From positions 23,684-87,683 of IMG/VR virus record IMGVR_UViG_3300037258_000145: a DNA stretch of 64,000 nucleotides; one strand, written 5' to 3'. The translations under genes and the position numbers were made by a program. Source of the stretch: a virus. Shown here piece by piece: positions 47,432 through 53,658 of this stretch. The notes beneath the pieces are model-generated. The model worked only from the letters and a program-made list of their open reading frames with translations, ran no database searches and was not told the DNA's origin. Position 1 is the first letter of the stretch. Every line of letters starts with the position of its first letter.

Positions 47432-47796
47432 AGCATCCCGTGGTCGTTCGGGTCGGACGTGTCCATGCCTGGATAGTTGCGATCGTCGTGATAGCGCTTC
47501 ATGGGACCGTACACAGTTCTGACAGCAAAGCCGGGAATACCCAGTCCGAAATCGTCATCGCCAGTCGCTGGACGGATGGGTGCGCGTAGTTCCTTCTCGT
47601 CCACAGAGCACATAGGTTGATCAGGCATATCGCCTGCTTGGACACCGATCCAGCGAAAGGGCTCGTCACATGCGGCGCAGTTGACCCGCACGCTGGTGGT
47701 GAAGCCGATTACCGGACCATCCTCGGTCTCAGTGCGACGGATGACTTCTACTGTGGCGACGAAGTCAGGATGCTCGCACGGTCGATCGGGGTTCAC
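47425..47796 (-). CDS. Conserved zinc protein
   Basis: 123 residues. CEHPDFVATVEVIRR then VNCAACDEPFRWIG and DEKELRAPIRP follow a phage family carrying one zinc and a C-terminal DxxxR part. GTG 47796 in a GTGA overlap. Confidence 0.6.
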   Translation of the reverse strand: MNPDRPCEHPDFVATVEVIRRTETEDGPVIGFTTSVRVNCAACDEPFRWIGVQAGDMPDQPMCSVDEKELRAPIRPATGDDDFGLGIPGFAVRTVYGPMKRYHDDRNYPGMDTSDPNDHGMLW

Positions 47797-48062
47797 TGGC
47801 CGTTTGCTCGGGAAGCGTGGCGCAGTTTCTTGGACCGTAGCTCATGGATCTGCATCGTCACCGCTACTCCGCTGATACCGCACGCCTGGCCTACGGTCTT
47901 GGTTGTGACCAACAGGTCCCTGGCCTCGGCCATGGCTTGGGTGCGCGCTATTTCGACCTCTTCGACCATGTGCTCCAGACGGTCTATCTCGGCTGTGTAG
48001 CGCCTGATCTTGTCGAGTAGGACATCCGCCCGGGGGTCGTCGATCTGTCTAGCGAGAGCCAT
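47793..48062 (-). CDS. HTH DNA-binding protein
   Basis: 89 residues. Coiled N-half (RRYTAEIDRLEHMVEEVE) then TVGQACGISGVAVTMQIHEL, an HTH. ATG 48062 lies 9 nt after TAAGCT. Likely transcriptional or DNA-structure protein in this early operon. Confidence 0.65.
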   Translation of the reverse strand: MALARQIDDPRADVLLDKIRRYTAEIDRLEHMVEEVEIARTQAMAEARDLLVTTKTVGQACGISGVAVTMQIHELRSKKLRHASRANGQ

Positions 48063-48071
48063 GGTAAAGGC

Positions 48072-48077
48072 AGCTTA
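48072..48077 (-). promoter_or_regulatory. -10 box (TAAGCT), near-leaderless
   Basis: 9 nt ahead of ATG 48062; the TAA is also the stop codon of the upstream gene. Confidence 0.5.
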
Positions 48078-48254
48078 GCCTATCGAGACGGGCGAAGGGT
48101 CAGGCTCGGCGATGGTCTCGGTCACGTCGTGGCCGCGGTGGTGGAGCTTGAACAACGTAACGAACATCGGGGTCATTTCGTGTTCAGCTGTCGCTGCTTC
48201 CTGGCCACAGGTGGCGCACTCCAACTTGTGATAGGTGCGGTTACGGTCGCTCAC
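48075..48254 (-). CDS. 59-residue zinc protein
   Basis: GTG 48254 overlaps the previous stop (GTGA). CATC then HEM and FKLHHRGH may form one zinc site. Stop codon lies inside the next promoter's -10 box. Unknown function. Confidence 0.6.
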   Translation of the reverse strand: MSDRNRTYHKLECATCGQEAATAEHEMTPMFVTLFKLHHRGHDVTETIAEPDPSPVSIG

Positions 48255-48457
48255 AGAGTCATCGTCTCGGGATCGGTGCCGATCCGGACTACTCGGTTCC
48301 CATCACAACTCGGACAGGGCTTGCGCGCCATCCCGTGCCAGGAACCGTCGACAGGTTCCTTCACGATGGTGGCGTGGCTTCGGTACTCGGTGCCACAACG
48401 ACAGGTCACCGTGGACTCGGCCAAGTCATCGAAACGGGACCAGTCATAATCAGGCAC
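48251..48457 (-). CDS. Zinc-ribbon protein
   Basis: 68 residues. CRCGTEYRSH and CPSCDGNRVVRI; two zinc pairs. Starts GTG 48457 overlapping the upstream gene. Confidence 0.6.
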   Translation of the reverse strand: MPDYDWSRFDDLAESTVTCRCGTEYRSHATIVKEPVDGSWHGMARKPCPSCDGNRVVRIGTDPETMTL

Positions 48458-48773
48458 GACACACTCGGCTCCGTGGTCGCTTCCGACCCGTCAGGTCCCA
48501 GCACTCAGCGCAGCGGGAACCGAGTTTGGTGAGACCGACAGTCGAAACGGGCCACGGCAGGACAGCGACACCGTCGAGCCAGAAGGCCTTGACCGGCTTG
48601 GCACCGCAAGCGGCGGGCATCTCCTTTGGAACCTCGCCGAAGCCCATCTGGTCGATGATGGCCTCCATCGTCACGGCGTGGATCACCTTGTCGCCGTCGG
48701 GGACCACGGCGCACAGCGGGGCAGCCATGGCCATCTCGATCAGGAGCGGCGCGCGGGGTTCAGTCGTGGTCAC
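48450..48773 (-). CDS. Hypothetical protein with zinc pair
   Basis: 107 residues from GTG 48773 (GTGA overlap). N-terminus MTTTEPRAP, C-terminal CAECWD and R-rich end. Not recognised. Confidence 0.5.
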   Translation of the reverse strand: MTTTEPRAPLLIEMAMAAPLCAVVPDGDKVIHAVTMEAIIDQMGFGEVPKEMPAACGAKPVKAFWLDGVAVLPWPVSTVGLTKLGSRCAECWDLTGRKRPRSRVCRA

Positions 48774-49033
48774 GAAAAGCCTCCGACTTCCTCGCACCAT
48801 TGACAGAACCGGATGTGGACGTGAATGGGCATCGTCCACTCTTTCCATGTCATGGTCCCGAACCGGTCGGTCGCAGCTTGCTCATAGCTCTCGATCAGTC
48901 CTTTATGCTCCAGGACCTTCAAGGTGGACGTCCGGCATCCGTGACCCTTCCCACCAAACGCCACGTTACCCAAGACATCGATCTGCGCTGGCGTCAAGCG
49001 GTCGAAGTTGTAAGCCGTCTCGGTCGTGGTCAT
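48770..49033 (-). CDS. Small winged-helix-like protein
   Basis: 87 residues from ATG 49033, overlapping the HNH stop (ATGA). LTPAQIDVLGNVAFGG...TSTLKVLEHKGLIESYEQ suggests a wHTH, with C-terminal CQWC. Probably DNA-binding; unverified. Confidence 0.55.
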   Translation of the reverse strand: MTTTETAYNFDRLTPAQIDVLGNVAFGGKGHGCRTSTLKVLEHKGLIESYEQAATDRFGTMTWKEWTMPIHVHIRFCQWCEEVGGFS

Positions 49034-49368
49034 CGAAGCAGCCCTGCCGCCTTGGCTGGGCCGGGAAAAGAATCGCACCACGCGTGGTGGAACGAGCACA
49101 GCGCATTCCCGTTCGCAGGATCAACACGTTCGGCTTTGGAACACCGAGACCTCGGCAAGATATGGTTTGCTTCCAGCCGACCTTGACACGGGCCCGCCTC
49201 GGCCAACAGTTCGGGGATGATGCTGAGCTGGCACACCTTGTCCCGCTCCATCACGGCGTCGTGCCAGGCCCGCATCGCTGGTTGCTCATCCTTGCGGTTG
49301 TCGCTCATCGGGTTGATACGCGAGCGCTTCAGCCCCTTGGTCCCCCTTTTGAGCGCTGTGCGCTTCAT
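49030..49368 (-). CDS. HNH endonuclease
   Basis: 112 residues from ATG 49368, coupled to the 30-residue gene (ATGA). CQGRLEANHILPRSRCS and NALCSFHHAWCD form an HNH/treble clef. N-terminus is basic (MKRTALKRGTKGLKRS). Could be a packaging, recombination or free-standing nuclease. Not next to terminase, so packaging is less likely. Confidence 0.75.
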   Translation of the reverse strand: MKRTALKRGTKGLKRSRINPMSDNRKDEQPAMRAWHDAVMERDKVCQLSIIPELLAEAGPCQGRLEANHILPRSRCSKAERVDPANGNALCSFHHAWCDSFPGPAKAAGLLR

Positions 49369-49457
49369 AGCCAGTGCCACACGCGGTCGATGACGTCACA
49401 AGAACCGTCTATCCAGTCGTTGACGACCTCGATGAGCCACTGCCAAAACCGGGTCAC
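49365..49457 (-). CDS. 30-residue aromatic peptide
   Basis: GTG 49457 overlaps the DUF4326 stop (GTGA); TGA overlaps ATG of HNH (ATGA). Sequence is Trp-rich (WQWL, VWHWL). Both-ends coupling supports it; function unknown. Confidence 0.5.
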   Translation of the reverse strand: MTRFWQWLIEVVNDWIDGSCDVIDRVWHWL

Positions 49458-49819
49458 GAGTTGGCCAGAGGGAGTAGGACGTCCTGCACATGGCAGGGAC
49501 TACCGGCATCGCACCAACAGCCGAGCTTCCGGCCACGTAATTCAACCTCGACGCGCCGAGCGAACGAACGGGGCCAGTCGTGCTCGACTGAGCGACGGTA
49601 CAGGTCCACCACTTCCTGAGCCGTGCGTGGCTCCCAAGTGTGCTCGTCTAGGTCGCCCACACGGAACGGATTGCCCCAGACGGTGCGACGGTCGCAGATG
49701 ACGGTACCGGCCGGGATCACCCAACCCTTAGTGCGACGGAGACGGACGTACAGCGAGGCGAGTTCGGCACGCTTCAGCGACTTCTCAAGCGCGTCCATCA
49801 GGTCCACGACCTCAGCCAT
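49454..49819 (-). CDS. DUF4326 protein
   Basis: 121 residues. GWVIPAGTVICDRRTVWGNP, then ELRGRKLGCWC and CHVQDVLLPLAN, match DUF4326, a zinc-containing family widespread in phages with unknown role. ATG 49819 overlaps the small TM gene. Confidence 0.8.
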   Translation of the reverse strand: MAEVVDLMDALEKSLKRAELASLYVRLRRTKGWVIPAGTVICDRRTVWGNPFRVGDLDEHTWEPRTAQEVVDLYRRSVEHDWPRSFARRVEVELRGRKLGCWCDAGSPCHVQDVLLPLANS

Positions 49820-49973
49820 GTTCGACAAACATCCAGGGCTGCTCGGAGCCGCAGGTCCACACCATGGGCTCAGGCGCGGGTTCGTCGTCATCGGGGTTGT
49901 AGCACCACGCACTGGCCACCATGAGGACCAGGGCAACCACAGCGAGACAGCCGATAACCAGGGCTAGGGTCAT
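49812..49973 (-). CDS. 53-residue single-TM protein
   Basis: ATG 49973 overlaps the upstream stop (ATGA). TM helix at residues 2-23 (LALVIGCLAVVALVLMVA) then acidic tail with CGSEQPW. Likely small inner-membrane protein. Unknown. Confidence 0.6.
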   Translation of the reverse strand: MTLALVIGCLAVVALVLMVASAWCYNPDDDEPAPEPMVWTCGSEQPWMFVEHG

Positions 49974-50203
49974 TCGTCCACCAGGAACCAGACGTCTTCC
50001 ACGGGGTACGGCGCCTGGTTACCTGCGCCCTCGACGCCATCATCATCGAAGTTGATATACACCAAGCCATCCTCTACGTGGTCAACGGTGCCATGATGGT
50101 TCGGCGGTGCTGGCTGGCCAGTCGCGCTGGCCATGATGGCCCGGAGTTGCGCCAGTCCTGGATCACTCACCAGCACTCGCGTCCCAACAGCGAAACCTGT
50201 CAC
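49970..50203 (-). CDS. Conserved small beta-barrel protein
   Basis: 77 residues, GTG 50203 with GGAGG nearby, GTGA overlap. FAVGTRVLVSDPG, HHGTVDHVEDGLVYINFD and APYPVEDV resemble SH3/Tudor-like small barrels present in phages. Unknown role. Confidence 0.6.
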   Translation of the reverse strand: MTGFAVGTRVLVSDPGLAQLRAIMASATGQPAPPNHHGTVDHVEDGLVYINFDDDGVEGAGNQAPYPVEDVWFLVDE

Positions 50204-50403
50204 GATTCGTCCTCCTTGTCAAGGGCGTCTAGGGCCGCTGCCAGCGTGGCCGACGCGAGTCGTACCGAGCGAGCAGCCTCAATCACTTTTAGTGCTCGGA
50301 TAATGTCCTCGCGAAGTTGGTCCTCAAACTCGTTCAGCCCTACTTCGGGTATCAACAAGCCGTTACCAGCCAGACCAACGAGTCTGTCAATGCAGGCGCT
50401 CAC
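50200..50403 (-). CDS. Hypothetical helical protein
   Basis: 67 residues, GTGA overlap, helical with Ala/Leu repeats. Not recognised. Confidence 0.5.
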   Translation of the reverse strand: MSACIDRLVGLAGNGLLIPEVGLNEFEDQLREDIIRALKVIEAARSVRLASATLAAALDALDKEDES

Positions 50404-50783
50404 GCAAACATCTCCGAGGGCTGCTCGTCGTCGGCTGAAAGCGCGCGGTCACCGCGCGTATTGGTCTTGGCCAGCGCTTCGCGGCTCAAGTCAAGGAAGT
50501 GCCGATGAGACAGGCGGTCCGGCACTGTCCCAAGCGCGCCCTTCAGCCCTCCGCGTCGTCGTACGGCTCCACAGCGGGCCATGACCTCTAGTACGGAGGG
50601 ATGGGTGGAGTGGATGGCCTGAAGCTCGGACAGGGCACCGCGGGCTTCTCCGTAGCTCCAGGGGGACAGGGCTGCGGCTAGGGACTCCAGCGCCTCTTCG
50701 TCGATGATCTCAGGGCTCCAGTAGGCCGCGTAGACGCTAGTCATGGCTCGCAGCTCTTGGGGGCTCATGGGTTCCGGTGTCAC
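50400..50783 (-). CDS. Helicase-loader-like protein carrying a palindrome copy, leaderless
   Basis: 127 residues from GTG 50783 (8 nt after TAAGCT); an ATG 5 codons later is the alternative. The pattern (LRAMTSVYAAYWSPEIIDEE, WSYGEARGALSELQAIHSTH, LSREALAKTNTRGDRA) resembles phage replicative-helicase loader/inhibitor proteins. The palindrome codes for TRGDRALS near the C-terminus. Adjacent to the initiator operon, so a replication role is plausible. Confidence 0.5.
   Translation of the reverse strand: MTPEPMSPQELRAMTSVYAAYWSPEIIDEEALESLAAALSPWSYGEARGALSELQAIHSTHPSVLEVMARCGAVRRRGGLKGALGTVPDRLSHRHFLDLSREALAKTNTRGDRALSADDEQPSEMFA
50435..50462. repeat. Dispersed palindrome copy 5 (intragenic, inverted orientation)
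   Basis: Same 20-nt core as the others but oriented opposite to copies 2, 4 and 6 relative to the host strand; lies inside a coding frame. Confidence 0.75.
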
Positions 50784-50791
50784 TGTAACCA

Positions 50792-50797
50792 AGCTTA
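50792..50797 (-). promoter_or_regulatory. Leaderless -10 box (TAAGCT)
   Basis: 8 nt ahead of GTG 50783. TTCGGT about 18 nt upstream may be the -35. Confidence 0.55.
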
Positions 50798-50824
50798 GCA
50801 TATGTCGCTTCGGCTACCGAACTT

Positions 50825-51274
50825 TTACCCACGGTCGTCGTCCTCAGAACCATCCTCGGAGTCGCGCGCGTGCGACTCGTCCGAGCCGATAGCAAGCTGG
50901 GCGCGTTCCCATCGGGCTCGCAGGATGGCAGCGTGGCCCTTGCTTGCCCACGGCATGGCGCCGATCAACCGTTCCCGAGCTTGGCCCAGAAAGGACCGAC
51001 TCGCTTCGGGAGCTGCCGGTGGACCTGGCGGGAGGCTCGGCAGCGCTTCAAGCACTCGGTAGTGAGCGGAGCGGAGCGCCTGGGCGACTTCGGCGGGCGC
51101 GGGCCGGAATTGACGTTGCTGGTTGAACAGCATGTCAAACGCCATCTCAAACTCTTGGCGCGTGTACCGGGCGAGATGGGCCGTCAGGACCAAGGTCTCA
51201 TCCTGGGTCGGTGCTGGCGTCGGCCAGTAGCCAAGAAGCTGATGAAGGCATGAATAGATGCGGTCCTCATCCAC
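50825..51274 (-). CDS. Helicase-loader-like protein
   Basis: 149 residues from GTG 51274, overlapping the initiator stop. LHQLLGYWPTPAP, HLARYTRQEFEMAFDML and FRPAPAEVAQALR match the same loader-like pattern as the next gene. Follows the replication initiator directly. Contains one 19-bp palindrome copy. Assigned by position and pattern only. Confidence 0.5.
   Translation of the reverse strand: MDEDRIYSCLHQLLGYWPTPAPTQDETLVLTAHLARYTRQEFEMAFDMLFNQQRQFRPAPAEVAQALRSAHYRVLEALPSLPPGPPAAPEASRSFLGQARERLIGAMPWASKGHAAILRARWERAQLAIGSDESHARDSEDGSEDDDRG
50869..50887. repeat. 19-bp palindromic repeat, copy c
   Basis: Identical to the copies at 17604 and 29128; encodes S-H-A-R-D-S here, a third reading frame. 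Confidence 0.75.
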
Positions 51275-51992
51275 GGTTAGACCTCAGCGCCTCCATGGCC
51301 TGGTCAATGAACAGGTTGTTTTGCTCGTCGCGTGAAACTGACCTAGAGACAGCGCTCACTGGGGCCGGGGCGTCCTCCCACTGGTGGCGATTGAGCCAGG
51401 TGGCCGGATAAGGGATCTTGTCCGTTGGCGTCTTCGCTGCTCGCCAATAGCTGATCCATCGACTCAAACCCGCCATAATGGCGGGGGCCGAACCTTGGAC
51501 TCGCTTGAAGGCTTTCAAAGCATCGGACCGCACCATCTTGTGGGGATAGGCCGCATAGAAGGCATCGAAGCTCGACATGACACGCCCTTGTGGTTCTTCC
51601 GGTTCTCTTTTGGTTATAGGTAAAGGTGCAGATCCCGTATTTGTCGCATTGGTTTGACAAACTGTCGTGTTGGTCGGACAATTTGTCGCATTGGGAGTCC
51701 CGGACAATTTGTCGCATTGGGTAGTCCCGGGCATCAGGAAGCGATAGAGCAGATTGCCGTTTGCGTGGCGCTCATGAAGGTCCTCAAGGAATCCGTCCTC
51801 AATCATCTGGGTCTTGGCTCGCTCCACGGAACGCCGTGAGCACCGAGCTGCCTTGGCCAGGGTGGCGTCTCCGCAATAAAGCATCCAGCCGTGTCCCTCA
51901 TTGGCCCAGTCCGCCATTTTTAGATGTATGACTTGGGCTCTGCCAGCATAGGGCGAGTGATTCCAGACCCAAGCCCGTTCGTCGTCGCTCAT
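51267..51992 (-). CDS. Replication initiator (O-like, HTH) containing an iteron origin
   Basis: 241 residues from ATG 51992. N-terminal HTH (ATLAKAARCSRRSVERAKTQ, then MIEDGFLEDL). A central flexible Thr/Asn segment is encoded by the iteron array. C-terminal FDAFYAAYPHKMVRSDALKA and PYPATWLNRHQWED are typical of phage replication proteins. Same layout as lambda O, where the initiator binds iterons inside its own gene. The next two genes look like helicase loaders. Confidence 0.75.
   Translation of the reverse strand: MSDDERAWVWNHSPYAGRAQVIHLKMADWANEGHGWMLYCGDATLAKAARCSRRSVERAKTQMIEDGFLEDLHERHANGNLLYRFLMPGTTQCDKLSGTPNATNCPTNTTVCQTNATNTGSAPLPITKREPEEPQGRVMSSFDAFYAAYPHKMVRSDALKAFKRVQGSAPAIMAGLSRWISYWRAAKTPTDKIPYPATWLNRHQWEDAPAPVSAVSRSVSRDEQNNLFIDQAMEALRSNRG
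51640..51720. repeat. Iteron array, candidate replication origin
   Basis: Four direct repeats of TTTGTCGCATTGG (one degenerate, ACTGTCGTGTTGG) start at 51640, 51661, 51682 and 51708; spacing is 21, 21 and 26 nt. Two of them carry the dyad GACAATTTGTC. Lies inside the initiator gene, with a relatively A+T-rich stretch just beyond (51596-51625). Confidence 0.75.
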
Positions 51993-52038
51993 TGGTTCGG
52001 TCCCCTGTGCCTCTCTGGGAATTGCTCGCGGTGAGCCG

Positions 52039-52353
52039 TCATCCAGCGCCCTCCGCCTCGGCAAGAAAAGTGATGGCGTGCGTGCCCGACTTACCAGCCG
52101 TCCAGTGCTGGTGACCGTGCAGAGCCACGTACAGTTTGGCCGCCTCAGCCAGCTTCTCGGCAATGAGTGTGTCATCACCAGCCCATGCGATTTGTCGGGC
52201 ATCGGTGTGGTCGCCGCTGTGGTCCAACCAGAGGACGCACCGCACTGGCTCAAACGGACCAGCAGCCTGATACCTAGCCCGGCAACGGTGCATGGCCTGG
52301 GCCTCGGCGTTTTGCTCGGGATCGGGCGGAAGTTGCATGCGCTCTATAGGCAT
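52039..52353 (-). CDS. Hypothetical zinc-type protein
   Basis: 104 residues. CRARY and RCVLWLDHSGDHTDARQIAW resemble the actinophage CxLx(n)GHxGDH pattern. ATG 52353 overlaps the 31-residue frame. Start of the initiator operon's neighbour. Confidence 0.55.
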   Translation of the reverse strand: MPIERMQLPPDPEQNAEAQAMHRCRARYQAAGPFEPVRCVLWLDHSGDHTDARQIAWAGDDTLIAEKLAEAAKLYVALHGHQHWTAGKSGTHAITFLAEAEGAG

Positions 52354-52439
52354 GACGCACCAGCGATCCCGAAAGAGCGCTTAGCATTGCCGCCAGAGGG
52401 GTACTGCTTGGGGTAAGATGCTTTCGCATCGATGAGCAT
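52344..52439 (-). CDS. Possible 31-residue peptide
   Basis: ATG 52439 follows AGGAGG by 11 nt (rather long); frame ends in the start of the next gene (ATG 52353). Not conserved in any pattern I know. Confidence 0.4.
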   Translation of the reverse strand: MLIDAKASYPKQYPSGGNAKRSFGIAGASCL

Positions 52440-52507
52440 GGGAGACGTGACCTCCTGTGTTATGGGCGGGGTCCCCGGGTTCACGCCCGGGCCTCGTCTT
52501 TTTTTAG
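52414..52507 (+). ncRNA. Candidate ~80-nt plus-strand RNA with terminator
   Basis: A TAAGAT hexamer (52414-52419) precedes a stretch that ends in a strong hairpin (CCCGGG TTCACG CCCGGG, near 52478-52495) followed by TCGTC and seven Ts (to 52507). The only strong T-run terminator seen in the window, and no plus-strand gene precedes it. Could be a small regulatory RNA; the -10 overlaps a GATGC/GCATC hairpin. Confidence 0.35.
52476..52507 (+). terminator. Rho-independent terminator, plus strand
   Basis: GC-rich stem (CCCGGG/CCCGGG) followed by a seven-T run. Minus-strand transcription has no T tract here. Confidence 0.7.
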
Positions 52508-52513
52508 GTAGGG

Positions 52514-52981
52514 CTACTCTAGCCCACCCTTGGCCGACAGGCGCTCAATCTCGCGCTCTACGTACCAACGGGCCTTTCGCAGATCCTCAAGCTGGTCGCC
52601 CTTCAGCCCAGACCAACTCCTGGGACTCAACTTCAGCCCAGCCCGCCAGAGATACTTGATGGCGTTGCCGACGTTGAATGGGAAGACCTCGACCACATCG
52701 ATGCACTCGATCCCGGCTGGATGGCTTGTGTAGTGGGGCGGGTGGTTGATCAGGTCGGGCGCGGTCGCCTCGGGAGGTGCCACTATCCACTCCCAGTTCA
52801 CGCCGTGGGCGCAGCCATTCGACGCCGGGACCTTGACAGGAGGACCGCATGGGGCGCAGCTCGCCGTACAGCGGACGAGCCCTCCATCGAGCCCAGGTAA
52901 CCAAGTGCCGAGCCACATGTGATCGCCGGCATAGACCCTGACTCCCAGGATCGGGGGGAGTTGATCTCTGCGCTTGGTCAC
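52514..52981 (-). CDS. DUF3310 protein
   Basis: 155 residues. C-terminal HPPHYTSHPAGIECIDVVEV, then VGNAIKYLWRAGLK and KARWYVEREI, match DUF3310, a phage nucleotide-kinase-neighbour family of unknown activity. N-terminal half is Cys-rich. GTG 52981 in a GTGA overlap. Confidence 0.8.
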   Translation of the reverse strand: MTKRRDQLPPILGVRVYAGDHMWLGTWLPGLDGGLVRCTASCAPCGPPVKVPASNGCAHGVNWEWIVAPPEATAPDLINHPPHYTSHPAGIECIDVVEVFPFNVGNAIKYLWRAGLKLSPRSWSGLKGDQLEDLRKARWYVEREIERLSAKGGLE

Positions 52982-53658
52982 CTCTCGACCGGCCCGCGTA
53001 TCACCAGCAACGCGTCTACGTCGGTCGTATCGTTCAGGAAGCCCGTCAGCCAGCGCTCACGACCCATCATCAGGTTTCCAAAGTAGGTGGCGTGTTCAGC
53101 GCACCAGTCAGCCAGTGCTTCGGCTGTAGCAAACACTGGGCTCACTGGAGAGCCTTCGGTCGTCGTCTCCCATAGCTGCCAGCCCTCGCCTGTCGGCGGT
53201 TCAGTGCTCTCCCATGTCTCAGAAGCCTCTCGGTCGTCGGGGTGGATGGCGTGACCGTGACAGACCGGACATATGCCCCAGTCCTCGGACAAACCAGCGG
53301 CCTTGACGACAGCCCTTGTGGCCGCAAAACGGTCGCAGGCATCATGTCCGAATATCGACGGTGCTCGTCCCGCCAGACCAGCAGTCAACTCGACGGCTTG
53401 GGGCCCAGGACGTTTATCAGGACGGAGAGGCACCGCGGCCAACCAAGGGTGCAAGGCTCTAGGAGGTCGCTTGTCGTCCTCGCCAAGCATGAGGATCAGG
53501 TGGGTTAGGTCATTGAGCCAGGCCTGGGCGATCGTCTCGCCGTTCTCGCAATCGTCACTCGGACAGGGGCGGTAGTCCGGACGCTGATAGCCCTCCCATA
53601 TCTCGTTGAGGGGCGCGTCGAAGTCGAGCGGTACGCGTTTGCAGGTGCGGTTTCCCAT
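52978..53658 (-). CDS. Conserved phage protein with Cys clusters
   Basis: 226 residues from ATG 53658 (TAATG overlap). CKRVPLDFDAPLNEIWEGYQ, GHDACDRFAATRAVVKAAGL, WGICPVCHGHAIHP and GEGWQLWETTTEGSPVSPVF form a pattern shared with phage proteins of unknown role. Likely zinc-binding. Part of the recombination operon. Confidence 0.7.
   Translation of the reverse strand: MGNRTCKRVPLDFDAPLNEIWEGYQRPDYRPCPSDDCENGETIAQAWLNDLTHLILMLGEDDKRPPRALHPWLAAVPLRPDKRPGPQAVELTAGLAGRAPSIFGHDACDRFAATRAVVKAAGLSEDWGICPVCHGHAIHPDDREASETWESTEPPTGEGWQLWETTTEGSPVSPVFATAEALADWCAEHATYFGNLMMGRERWLTGFLNDTTDVDALLVIRGPVER

Noticed and set aside
51640-51720. Direct repeats that could be read as a tiny CRISPR array.
   Set aside because: Repeat is only ~13 nt, spacing 21 nt, spacers not unique, inside a coding frame, and no cas genes. 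Iterons fit better.
52431-52500. tRNA-like 3' half (T-loop TTCACGC and partial acceptor pairing).
   Set aside because: No D-loop GG, no anticodon arm, position 58 of the T-loop is not A, and a mismatched acceptor stem. A T-run follows, so it is better explained as an intrinsic terminator.
52432-52659. Plus-strand frame following the TAAGAT box.
   Set aside because: Runs through the terminator hairpin and into antisense of the DUF3310 gene; composition is that of a shadow frame.
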